Source: Planctomycetota bacterium
GTDB lineage: Bacteria > Planctomycetota > Planctomycetia > Pirellulales > Lacipirellulaceae
Assembly: GCA_022614705.1 (NCBI GenBank)
Contig: JAKEIB010000077.1
Coordinates: forward strand, 1-21,358
Length of the DNA stretch: 21,358 nucleotides
Direction of reading: 5' to 3'
In this document: in pieces, positions 14,266 through 21,358 of the stretch
Layout of the letters: each line of letters opens with the position of its first letter
Numbering within the stretch: position 1 is the stretch's first letter
The notes under the pieces: generated by a model
What the model was told of the DNA's origin: nothing
The model's database searches: none
What the model saw: only the letters and a program-made list of their open reading frames with translations
Position numbers and translations under genes: made by a program

Positions 14266-15591
14266 ATGTACAGTCGCCGCTCCCACCTCTGTCGCGCCGG
14301 TGCATCGCGTGCCGTAGGACTTCTGTCCACAGCTGCGATAGTTGCGTTGTCGGGATGCGGCTCGAACCCGGCCCCGACGACTGCTACGCCCGTCGCCACG
14401 CGCAGCGTTGAAGTCATTGAGGTCCAGCCCGGTTCCGAGCGCGAGGCCACTCAGCTCATCGGCCGCGTGGAGCCGGGCCAAGAGGTAACGCTGTACTTCG
14501 AAGTGCCCGGCGTTGTGGCCGACGTGTTTGTCGAAGAGGGGAGCGACGTCAAGCCGGGCGATCCGATCGCGCGGCTCGTGCTCGACGACTATGAGCTGGC
14601 TTTCTCGCGCGCCAAAGCCGAATTCAGCGCTGCCAAGGCTGAATGGGAGCTTATGCGGGCGGGCACTCGCAAGGAAGACATCGATCTGGCCCGTGCCGAC
14701 CACGAACGGGCCAAGGCACGCAATGCCTATTGGGCCGCGGAATACGATCGCGTGAAGAAATTGGCGGAGTCGCGGGCAATCTCCGATTCCGAATTCCAGC
14801 AGGTCGGCCGCGAGCGCGACGCCGCCGTGCAGGAAGAGTTGATGGCCAAAGCCGGATTGGACCGTGCCATCGCCGGGTTCCGCAAAGAGGAGATCGCCAA
14901 TGCCGCGGCCAAACTTGAAGCCAGTCGGCAAGCAGCCATTTTGGCCGAACGCCAGTTGCAGAAGGCCACGCTCAAAGCGCCATTCAAAGGCCGAGTCGAG
15001 CGCCGGCTCGCCGATCCCGGCGCGTACGTGAACGTCTTCCCGATGGGCGGCGTGCCGATCGTTCACGTCGTCAACCTGGAGAGCGTCGATGCCGTCATCA
15101 GTGTCCCCGAATTGATGCTGGACCGATTCGCAGCCGGCAATGAGATTGAAATAGTTTCCGCCGTAAATGCCAAGCTCCGCGGCGCCGGTCGCGTGATCCA
15201 CGTCGGCCAGGTGGCCGATCGCGCGTCGGGCACGTATGCCGTGCGGGTGCGATTGCCGAATCCCGACGGTCGTTTTTCCGGCGGAATGATTGTCGTCGCC
15301 AATTCTCGCGCGCCGGCGTCCCGCGATTCGATCCGCGTGCCGGTCACCGCCATTCGCCGCGCCTACGGACAATCGCCGTATGTGCTGCTGGTCGCTCCCG
15401 ACAGCAAAATCGTCGAGCGGCCCGTCGAGTTGGGCCCGATCACCGCCAACGACGTGGAAATCATCAACGGTCTCACCGGCGGTGAGCTACTCGTCGTGCG
15501 CGGCCAGCATCTCGTTGTGGCCGGCGACCGCGTGCAATACCAGTCGTTCAACAAGGTACCCATCGCGCAGAAGCCGGGGACGCCGCCGTGA
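14266..15591 (+). CDS. RND efflux periplasmic adaptor, lipoprotein (HlyD/AcrA family)
   Basis: This 441-aa membrane fusion protein links an inner-membrane RND pump to an outer channel. A basic start (MYSRRSHLCRAG), hydrophobic helix and lipobox ALSGC (Cys31) mark a lipoprotein signal. A lipoyl-like half (RVEPGQEVTLYFEVPG, then VEEGSDVKPGDPI) is followed by an Ala/Glu/Arg-rich coiled-coil hairpin (about 105-225). The returning half is LKAPFKGRVERRLADPG. Beta-barrel and membrane-proximal domains follow. ATG 14266 is preferred over 14197 because it places the lipobox correctly. It overlaps the permease gene by 4 bp (GTGA), a sign of coupled translation. No TolC-like gene is in the window. Placement right after the thioesterase suggests export of the polyketide or self-protection, which is inferred from position only. 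Confidence 0.9.
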   Translation: MYSRRSHLCRAGASRAVGLLSTAAIVALSGCGSNPAPTTATPVATRSVEVIEVQPGSEREATQLIGRVEPGQEVTLYFEVPGVVADVFVEEGSDVKPGDPIARLVLDDYELAFSRAKAEFSAAKAEWELMRAGTRKEDIDLARADHERAKARNAYWAAEYDRVKKLAESRAISDSEFQQVGRERDAAVQEELMAKAGLDRAIAGFRKEEIANAAAKLEASRQAAILAERQLQKATLKAPFKGRVERRLADPGAYVNVFPMGGVPIVHVVNLESVDAVISVPELMLDRFAAGNEIEIVSAVNAKLRGAGRVIHVGQVADRASGTYAVRVRLPNPDGRFSGGMIVVANSRAPASRDSIRVPVTAIRRAYGQSPYVLLVAPDSKIVERPVELGPITANDVEIINGLTGGELLVVRGQHLVVAGDRVQYQSFNKVPIAQKPGTPP

Positions 15592-18500
15592 ATATTCCCG
15601 CGCTTTGCGTTCGCTACCCGCGCGTCGTCATGGCGGCCGTCGTCACGATTGTCGTTTGGGGAGTTATCGCGCTGGCGACGCTGCCGCGGCAGGAAGATCC
15701 GGTCATCGCCTGGCGACTGGCAAACGTCGTAACGCGGCTTCCGGGGGCGTCGCCGAGCCGCGTCGAAACGCTCATCACCGACGTGATTGAGCAAACGGTG
15801 CGAGAGGTCGACGAGGTCGAGCACGTGTACAGCGTGAGCCGCTCCGGCGTGTCGCTCGTGCAAATCGAGCTGGGCGACGACGTGACGGACGTGGCTCCCG
15901 TGTGGCAAAAGGTGCGGCACAAGTTGCTCGAAGCGGCCGCCAAACTGCCCGATGGGACGATCGGCCCTGATCTGAACGACGAGGTGATGGGCACTTTCGC
16001 GGTCGTCGCGGCCATCAGTGGCAAGGATTTCACCTATCGGCAGCTCAAGGACCAGGCCGAGAGGCTAGAGGACGAACTTCGCTATTTGCCGAGGACGGCG
16101 TCGACCGAGTTGTTCGGCTTGCAACAAGAAGTCATTCAGGTCGAGCTGGATCAATCGAAACTCGCCGCGTTCAAACTGTCGTTCGACCAGGTCGCGGCGA
16201 CCGTGAAGGGTCGCAATACCCGCCGACCCAGCGGGCGGCTCGAAGTCGACGCCGACGAGCTCGTGATCGAAGCGAGTGGCGAATTCGAGAATGAAACCGA
16301 GCTGGGCGACATGGTATTGCTGATGACGCCCCCCTCCCCTAACCCCTCCCCAAATTGGGGAGGGGAAGGGGTGCTGCGATTGCGCGACGTGGCCGACATC
16401 CGCCGCACGACCGCAAGCCCCGCCGACCCAATCGCGCGCATCAACGGCCAGCCGGCCGTGATGGTCGGCGCACGAGCCCGCTCCGGCGTGCGAATTGACG
16501 ACTACGGGGCCGAGGTCAACGAAAACATCGCCGAGTTTAGCGAGTCGCTGCCCAAAGGCATGCAGGTGGAAGTGTTGCACGACCTGGCCCGCAGCATCCG
16601 CCAACTTACCGGCGACCTGGGCAACGACCTCTGGCAAAGCATCGTGCTCGTGTTCTTTTCCACCGTAATCTTCATCGGCTGGCGATCGACGTGGATCGTC
16701 TCCACGTCGATTCCGCTCACCGCACTCGCGGTGCTTGTGCTGTTTTCGATCTTCGGCGTGCCGCTCAACCAGATGTCCGTGATGGCGCTCATCATGGCGA
16801 TGGGGATGGACGTCGATTGCGCCACCGTCGTGACGGAACAAATCCGGCATCGCTGGTCGCAGGGCGGCAACCTGCGGCAGATCGCGGCCGAGGAATCGTC
16901 GAAGCTGTTCATGCCGCTGGCCGTGTCGACGCTCATCACCGTGGCCGCGTTCCTGCCGATTTACCTGCTTCCGGGCGGCACCGGCGAATTCGTCCGCGCG
17001 ATTCCGGTCGGCGTCAGCGTGTGCCTCGTCGTCGCGCTCATCGTCTCGGTGACCGCCGTGCCCAGCCTGTGCACTTTGCTGCTGCGAAAACGCAAGCGGG
17101 CCGACGGCGACATTCGAGACCACGACGGCCGCATGTCGCGGCTCGTCGAGGCGCGCAATGCCTGGTATCACCGCTTCTTGGTTAACATCACGGCGCGTCC
17201 CGCCGCCGTATTACTGTTGGTCGTCGCGATCATGGCGGGCATGACGTCCGTCGGCCTGCTGCTGCGCCGCGATTTTTTCTCGCCCGTGCAGCGCGATCAG
17301 TTCATCATCGACGTGTACGCGCCGCAAGGCAGCTCGCTGGCACACACTCTGGACGCCGTAAAACCGATCGAAACGCTGCTGAGCCAGATGCCGGAAGTCA
17401 CGAGTTTCGGCTCGTTCGTCGGCCGGAATGCGCCGCTCGTTTTCTACAACCTTTGGGTGCAGGAGACGTACGCCAATCACTTTGCCCAAATCGTCGTCAA
17501 CGTGACCGATTGGCACGAGTCCGCGGAAACCGCGCGGCGCGTGCAGGAGCAACTGCAATCCAAAGTGCCCGGCGCACATTGTGTCGTCCACATCTTGGAA
17601 CACGGCGCGCCGTTCGTCGCGCCGTTTGAAGTACGTATTACCGGCCCCAGCCTGGAAACCTTGGAAGAGCTCGGCCGTCGGGCCACGGCAATTCTGGCCG
17701 CCACTCCAGGCGTGCGAAACGTGCGCGACAACTACGGAAACGAGGCCCTACAGCTCATCGCGCAAGTGAATGAACCGGTGGCGCGAGCGATCGGCATCGA
17801 CCAGGGCAAAGTGGCCGACGAACTTCGCTACCGCCTCGATGGCCTGGTGGCCAGTCATCTGCAGGAAGGCGATGAGCGAATCGACGTCCGCGTGCGCCTG
17901 GCCGGCGCACAGCGCGACGACATCACCGACCTGAACGCGGTCTACTTCAAACCCACTGCCGACGCGCCGCTGATTCCGTTTTCGTCCGTTGCCATGTTGG
18001 AACCCTCCTGGCAGGCGGCCAGCATTTATCGCCGCGACGGTCAGCGAACACTTTCGGTACTCGCCTACCCGGAATTCAGCCTCACCGCCGCGCAAGTATC
18101 GAAGCGATTCATCCCGCAGCTTAACCAGTTAGCCGCCAGCTTGCCGCCCGGTTACACCCTTGCGTTCGGCGGCGAAAGCGAGCAGCGCCACGAAGCCGAA
18201 GGCAATCTGCGCAACAAAGCGATCTATACATTCTGTATCATCATCTTATTGTTGGTCGCGCAGTTTCATTCTTTCCTGGTCGCAACCATCATCCTGGCCG
18301 TGATTCCGCTCTCGCTCGGCGGCGCAATGGTCGGGCTGTGGCTCACCGGCTACCCGCTCAATTTCATGGCCATCATGGGCATGATGATGCTCGTGGGCGT
18401 AATGGTTACCAATGCAATTATCCTCGTGGAAGGGTTCGAGCAGCGCCGGGCCGCCGGCGAACCGATGCGCGAACTGGTAATCAGCGGCACGCGCGAACGC

Positions 18501-18698
18501 ACGCTGCACGTCATCGTGACTTCGGTCAACACGATCACCGGCTTCATCCCGCTCGCACTCTCGCATTCGCCGCTCTGGCCGCCGCTGGCCATCGCCATCA
18601 TCGGCGGCCTCACGATGTCGACCGTTATCTGCCTGGTCGCATTACCTGCCGCCTACACTCTGTTCCGCAAGCCGCTCCCTGCATTACAATCGGCCTGA
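15588..18698 (+). CDS. RND efflux transporter permease (AcrB/AcrF family)
   Basis: This 1036-aa inner-membrane, proton-driven pump subunit starts at a GTG codon overlapping the adaptor stop. Layout is family-typical: TM1 at about 12-32, a large periplasmic loop, TM2-6 at about 345-500, a second loop, and TM8-12 at about 880-1030. The proton relay is unusual. In TM4 the segment GMDVDCATVV (406-415) aligns with AcrB GLLVDDAIVV, keeping AcrB Asp407 as Asp410 but replacing Asp408 by Cys411, with an extra Asp408. In TM10 (GVMVTNAIILVEG) the AcrB Lys940 position is Thr941. A C/G-rich palindromic element is inserted in frame at about residues 248-260, in the first periplasmic loop. Substrate is not predictable from sequence; the neighbouring polyketide is the best guess. 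Confidence 0.9.
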   Translation: MNIPALCVRYPRVVMAAVVTIVVWGVIALATLPRQEDPVIAWRLANVVTRLPGASPSRVETLITDVIEQTVREVDEVEHVYSVSRSGVSLVQIELGDDVTDVAPVWQKVRHKLLEAAAKLPDGTIGPDLNDEVMGTFAVVAAISGKDFTYRQLKDQAERLEDELRYLPRTASTELFGLQQEVIQVELDQSKLAAFKLSFDQVAATVKGRNTRRPSGRLEVDADELVIEASGEFENETELGDMVLLMTPPSPNPSPNWGGEGVLRLRDVADIRRTTASPADPIARINGQPAVMVGARARSGVRIDDYGAEVNENIAEFSESLPKGMQVEVLHDLARSIRQLTGDLGNDLWQSIVLVFFSTVIFIGWRSTWIVSTSIPLTALAVLVLFSIFGVPLNQMSVMALIMAMGMDVDCATVVTEQIRHRWSQGGNLRQIAAEESSKLFMPLAVSTLITVAAFLPIYLLPGGTGEFVRAIPVGVSVCLVVALIVSVTAVPSLCTLLLRKRKRADGDIRDHDGRMSRLVEARNAWYHRFLVNITARPAAVLLLVVAIMAGMTSVGLLLRRDFFSPVQRDQFIIDVYAPQGSSLAHTLDAVKPIETLLSQMPEVTSFGSFVGRNAPLVFYNLWVQETYANHFAQIVVNVTDWHESAETARRVQEQLQSKVPGAHCVVHILEHGAPFVAPFEVRITGPSLETLEELGRRATAILAATPGVRNVRDNYGNEALQLIAQVNEPVARAIGIDQGKVADELRYRLDGLVASHLQEGDERIDVRVRLAGAQRDDITDLNAVYFKPTADAPLIPFSSVAMLEPSWQAASIYRRDGQRTLSVLAYPEFSLTAAQVSKRFIPQLNQLAASLPPGYTLAFGGESEQRHEAEGNLRNKAIYTFCIIILLLVAQFHSFLVATIILAVIPLSLGGAMVGLWLTGYPLNFMAIMGMMMLVGVMVTNAIILVEGFEQRRAAGEPMRELVISGTRERTLHVIVTSVNTITGFIPLALSHSPLWPPLAIAIIGGLTMSTVICLVALPAAYTLFRKPLPALQSA
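16331..16367. repeat. 37-nt C/G-rich palindromic element in the RND permease
   Basis: Same element as at 11959-11995 (35 of 37 positions). Here it is read as PPSPNPSPNWGGEG, a different frame from the copy in the synthase. It lies in the first large periplasmic loop of the permease, between GDMVLLMT and LRLRDVADI, where RND pumps normally continue directly from strand to strand. Confidence 0.9.
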
Positions 18699-18732
18699 CG
18701 TTTCGGAACTCTCAGCGAAGGACCAACGACCA

Positions 18733-19770
18733 ATGCAGAAGTCTCTCGATAGCAAGCTCGCCCGCATTGCCGCCGATTCCTCGTGCGGCGATTTTATTCT
18801 GGCAGACGCCAAAGACGCCGACATGGCCTACGGCGTCTCTGCGCCGGGCCGAGTGGGCGAGTCTCTCCGAGACTCGAATCCGCGTCCGCCACGGCGGACG
18901 CGGCCACTTAAAGCCGGCGAACGCTACCGCACCACCCAGGAATTCCGCGATCAAATTCGCGAAATCGTGTCGCAGCAGCTCGTCGACATCATGCTGATGA
19001 GCGTCAGCACGAGCGATGCACTTGCGATCCATGAAGGCATTTTCGACCACAGCCCGGTCACACCGGCTATTCGCGCGAACGACACCACCGATATCTGGCT
19101 CGCCGGCAGCAAAGCCGCCTATGGCAGCCAACCCTCGCTGCCATTTCGCAGCGCGATTTTGAAAGAAGCAGCCGGCGACTTTGTCGTGCATCGCAAATCG
19201 CGCGTGAATTTAGGACTGTACTCAGTGACCTTGAACAACGACTCTGCATTGGACAGGGCCACGCTGCAAGGCTATCGCGACTTCCGCGAAGAAGCGCACC
19301 ATATCGACTTTCGGCATTTTCTCGAAGTATTCACGCCCAACGCACCGAGCAACAAAGTCGACGACGTGCCCCGGTTCGTCAACGACAGCATCGCGCGATT
19401 GCTCGCTGGCGTCGGCTCGCGCACCCGGCCGCTTTTTCTCAAGATGCCCTACTTCGGCCCGGCGGCGCTGGAACAGTTGGTCGCCTACGACAGCTCGCTC
19501 GTCGTTGGCATCCTGGGCGGCTCCTCCGGCACCACGTTCGACGGGTTTAACATGCTGTGCGAAGCTAAGAAATACGGCGCACGCGCCGCGCTTTTCGGCC
19601 GCAAAATCAATAACGCCGAGCACCAACTCTCATTCATTACCCACCTGCGCGCCCTGGCCGACGGCAATATCGAACCAGTCGAAGCCGTACGATCGTACCA
19701 CTCGGAGCTAGCAAAGCTTGAGATCAGGCCTCATCGCCCGCTCGCCGAAGACCTGAAACGCTCCCAGTGA
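18733..19770 (+). CDS. TIM-barrel protein, class I aldolase-like (DeoC/LacD-type)
   Basis: This 345-aa protein lacks a signal peptide and looks cytosolic. The second half has alternating strand/helix pieces of a TIM barrel: RPLFLKMPYFGP (a candidate Schiff-base Lys), SLVVGILGGSSGTT (a phosphate-binding-like Gly loop) and GARAALFGRKINNAEHQ. These resemble the last strands of class I aldolases of the DeoC/LacD kind. Residues ~41-58 (GRVGESLRDSNPRPPRRT) come from a palindromic element and are not family-like. ATG 18733 has AAGGA 10 nt upstream. It follows the permease by 34 bp, so it may share its transcript, although a metabolic link to the pump is not evident. Substrate unknown; a non-aldolase function on the same fold is possible. 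Confidence 0.6.
   Translation: MQKSLDSKLARIAADSSCGDFILADAKDADMAYGVSAPGRVGESLRDSNPRPPRRTRPLKAGERYRTTQEFRDQIREIVSQQLVDIMLMSVSTSDALAIHEGIFDHSPVTPAIRANDTTDIWLAGSKAAYGSQPSLPFRSAILKEAAGDFVVHRKSRVNLGLYSVTLNNDSALDRATLQGYRDFREEAHHIDFRHFLEVFTPNAPSNKVDDVPRFVNDSIARLLAGVGSRTRPLFLKMPYFGPAALEQLVAYDSSLVVGILGGSSGTTFDGFNMLCEAKKYGARAALFGRKINNAEHQLSFITHLRALADGNIEPVEAVRSYHSELAKLEIRPHRPLAEDLKRSQ
18855..18908. repeat. 54-nt two-hairpin element in the aldolase-like gene
   Basis: Inverted copy of the element at 13331-13384 (about 50 of 54 positions match after reverse complementing). It contains the hairpins GCGAGTCTC/GAGACTCG and CGTCCGCC/GGCGGACG. It is read in frame near the N-terminus of the aldolase-like protein, between the YGVSAP and KAGERYRT segments. 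Confidence 0.9.
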
Positions 19771-19830
19771 ACCTCAACGGGCTTGCCGCGCGGGGCCGGT
19801 GATTTTGCGCTAGCAAACAACTTCACTTAA

Positions 19831-19861
19831 AATAGCCGCGATGCATAGCATCGCGGCTATT
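19831..19861. terminator. Hairpin between convergent genes, likely bidirectional terminator
   Basis: AATAGCCGCGATGC (19831-19844) and its perfect reverse complement (19848-19861) form a 14-bp stem with a 3-nt loop. It lies 61 bp after the aldolase-like stop and 15 bp before the convergent flavoprotein stop. On the minus strand the stem ends in a short T-run (ATTTTAAG); on the plus strand the run is only two T. It probably serves the minus-strand gene best. Confidence 0.6.
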
Positions 19862-19875
19862 ACGCGTCCATTGCA

Positions 19876-21168
19876 TCACGCACTCCCACCCGCAAGCCAA
19901 CCTGTGCTGAAGGCGGCTTGGAAGTTGTAGCCGCCGATGAAGCCGTCGAGGTCGAGAATTTCGCCGGCCAGGAAAAGGTTTGGCACGAGCTTGCTTTCCA
20001 TCGTGCGCGAGTCGACTTCTTCCAGCGCGACGCCGCCGGCTGTAACCTCGGCCTTCTCGAATCCGCGGCTGCCCGTGACGCGGATTTCGCAACGCTTCAC
20101 CCGCTCGACCAACCGAGCTCGTTCCACCTTCGTTAGTTCGGCGGCACGACGGTCGATCGGAATCGTCGCCAAATGAAGCAATGCATCGACCAGCCGCCGC
20201 GGCAATTCGTTGGCAACAACGCCCGCGACCGAACGTTTGCCATCGGTTGCGGCGATGTCACGAAGCCGCGCCTCGAAATCCTCCGCTGTGATATCCGGCA
20301 CGAAATCCGCCACCAACTTCAATTCGCGCGGGCTGGCCGAGGCGGTCACGGCACGGCTCACGTCGAGCACTACAGGCCCGGAAAGCCCAAAATGCGTGAA
20401 TAGCGTCGACCCACGTCGTTCGATTAACACTCCCGGCGGCAACCGATCGCGCCGCCGCCGACCGGGTGACTCCGCAAGTCGCAGATCGACGACTTGCAGC
20501 ACAACGTCGGGGACGGTCACTCCCGACAACTCACGAATCCACGCCTCGTCGCTCGTCAGCGGCACCAAGGCGGGGCGGGGCCGCCGGATCGTGTGCCCTA
20601 GCTTCGCCAGCCAGCCATAACCATCGCCGGTCGTGCCACAACCGGGATAGCTCTTGCCGCCGCTTGTTATGACAAGTTTCCGGCATTCCAAAACCCGTCG
20701 CTCGGTTTCAACGCGGAATCCGTCGCCATCTCGCTCAAAACCTGTCACGCCCTCACCCAGCGCCAGCTCCGCACCGCTGCGATGCAGCCGGCGGAGCAGG
20801 GCATTCAGCACGTCGGCCGCTCGGTCGCTTTGCGGAAAAATCTTGCCCCCTGGCTCGACCTTGGTGGCCAGCCCCTCGGCGTTCAGCAATTCGACCAAAT
20901 CCCGGGGACCCAGCGCAGCCAGCGGGGAATACAGAAACGGGCCGGCTGAGCCAAACGCCGCGATAATGCCGGCCGCTTCGCAATTATGCGTAATGTTGCA
21001 GCGGGTGCCGCCGGACATCAATATTTTGACGCCCGGCTTGCGATTCTTCTCCAGGAGAAGTGTCCGCCGGCCTCGCTCCGCGCTCCGCGCGGCCGCCAAC
21101 AGCCCGGCGGCCCCAGCGCCGACGACAATTACCTCGCAAGCGCTGGCCATACTCGACGCGCCTGGCAT
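19876..21168 (-). CDS. HI0933/YhiN-family FAD-dependent oxidoreductase
   Basis: This 430-aa flavoprotein belongs to the HI0933-like (YhiN, BaiN-related) family. The N-terminal dinucleotide fold VIVVGAGAAGLLAAARSAE (about residues 13-31) ends in LLLEKN. The family signature KILMSGGTRCNITH follows (about 48-61). ITSGGKSYP (about 168-176) and the C-terminal FAD-binding segment NLFLAGEILDLDGFIGGYN (about 398-416) complete the family pattern. Length fits. The start is the ATG at 21168; an in-frame ATG six codons later (21150) is equally possible, and neither has a clear Shine-Dalgarno site. Most members have no known physiological role. It points toward the efflux/aldolase genes and is not part of that unit. 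Confidence 0.9.
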   Translation of the reverse strand: MPGASSMASACEVIVVGAGAAGLLAAARSAERGRRTLLLEKNRKPGVKILMSGGTRCNITHNCEAAGIIAAFGSAGPFLYSPLAALGPRDLVELLNAEGLATKVEPGGKIFPQSDRAADVLNALLRRLHRSGAELALGEGVTGFERDGDGFRVETERRVLECRKLVITSGGKSYPGCGTTGDGYGWLAKLGHTIRRPRPALVPLTSDEAWIRELSGVTVPDVVLQVVDLRLAESPGRRRRDRLPPGVLIERRGSTLFTHFGLSGPVVLDVSRAVTASASPRELKLVADFVPDITAEDFEARLRDIAATDGKRSVAGVVANELPRRLVDALLHLATIPIDRRAAELTKVERARLVERVKRCEIRVTGSRGFEKAEVTAGGVALEEVDSRTMESKLVPNLFLAGEILDLDGFIGGYNFQAAFSTGWLAGGSA

Positions 21169-21258
21169 AGAATTCGGCTAGTCCCACAGAAAATCCCACC
21201 TAATGCAATAAGGCCCGGACTCCCATTGTCATGGAAGGTCCAGGCCTCGTTGCGAAAG

Positions 21259-21331
21259 TGGACAGGGCCGGGATCGAACCGGCGACACCAGGATTTTCAG
21301 TCCTGTGCTCTACCAACTGAGCTACCTGTCC
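21259..21331 (-). tRNA. tRNA-Phe (anticodon GAA)
   Basis: Read on the minus strand, a 73-nt cloverleaf is visible. The acceptor GGACAGG pairs with CCTGTCC, with discriminator A. The D arm is GCTC/GAGC. The anticodon stem CAGGA/TCCTG has loop CTGAAAA, giving anticodon GAA. The T arm GCCGG/CCGGC carries loop TTCGATC. The 3' CCA is not encoded (the next bases are CTTTCG) and must be added after transcription. Its promoter would lie at or beyond the right edge of the window. tRNA genes are common integration sites, but I see no integrase or attachment repeat here. Confidence 0.97.
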
Positions 21332-21358
21332 AATAGCCTCCATGATAGAGAAAACGGC

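Noticed and set aside
21259..21331. Integrated element at tRNA-Phe
   Set aside because: No integrase, no direct repeat of the tRNA 3' end and no change in gene character are visible in the window.

Overview
This window looks like chromosomal DNA of a planctomycete, probably Pirellulales-like. The reasons are GC-rich coding DNA, a PEP-CTERM secreted protein, weak or absent Shine-Dalgarno sites, and many short GC-rich inverted repeats between and inside genes. The lineage is inferred from these traits and not from a marker gene. All genes are on the + strand except the last protein gene and the tRNA.

Layout. Positions 1-833 hold no convincing gene, but contain a nested inverted repeat (239-379) and a near-consensus sigma70-type promoter (563-591). 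Positions 834-5102 are a compact four-gene group: a lysine 2,3-aminomutase-family radical SAM/PLP enzyme, two different D-Ala-D-Ala-ligase-type ATP-grasp enzymes and a GNAT acetyltransferase. Together they look like a pathway for a small, acetylated, possibly beta-amino-acid-containing peptide. Positions 5197-6306 are a self-contained unit: promoter, long leader with a terminator-like nested hairpin, a PEP-CTERM protein and an intrinsic terminator. Positions 6384-14052 are an enediyne-type polyketide core: a DUF1702 (E5-like) protein, a PKSE-type iterative synthase (KS-AT-ACP-KR-DH-PPTase) and its hot-dog thioesterase (E10/CalE7 family). Positions 14266-18698 encode a lipoprotein adaptor and an RND permease, a plausible exporter of the product. 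Positions 18733-19770 encode a TIM-barrel, class I aldolase-like protein. A perfect 14-bp hairpin separates this from the convergent HI0933-family flavoprotein (19876-21168, minus), and tRNA-Phe(GAA) ends the window (21259-21331, minus).

How it works together. The polyketide core lacks the usual enediyne partners E3 (UnbV/ASPIC) and E4 (UnbU) within the window. The likely product is therefore a polyene or PKSE-derived lipid-like molecule exported by the RND pump, unless warhead genes lie elsewhere.

The other striking theme is a dense population of short palindromic elements. At least nine lie inside reading frames without breaking them. They sit in the KS, the AT-ACP linker, the KR-DH linker and the PPTase of the synthase, in kamA, in both ATP-grasp genes, in the RND permease and in the aldolase-like gene. 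Two element families occur as near-identical copies in unrelated genes, read in different frames or on opposite strands, which shows they spread as DNA and not as protein sequence.
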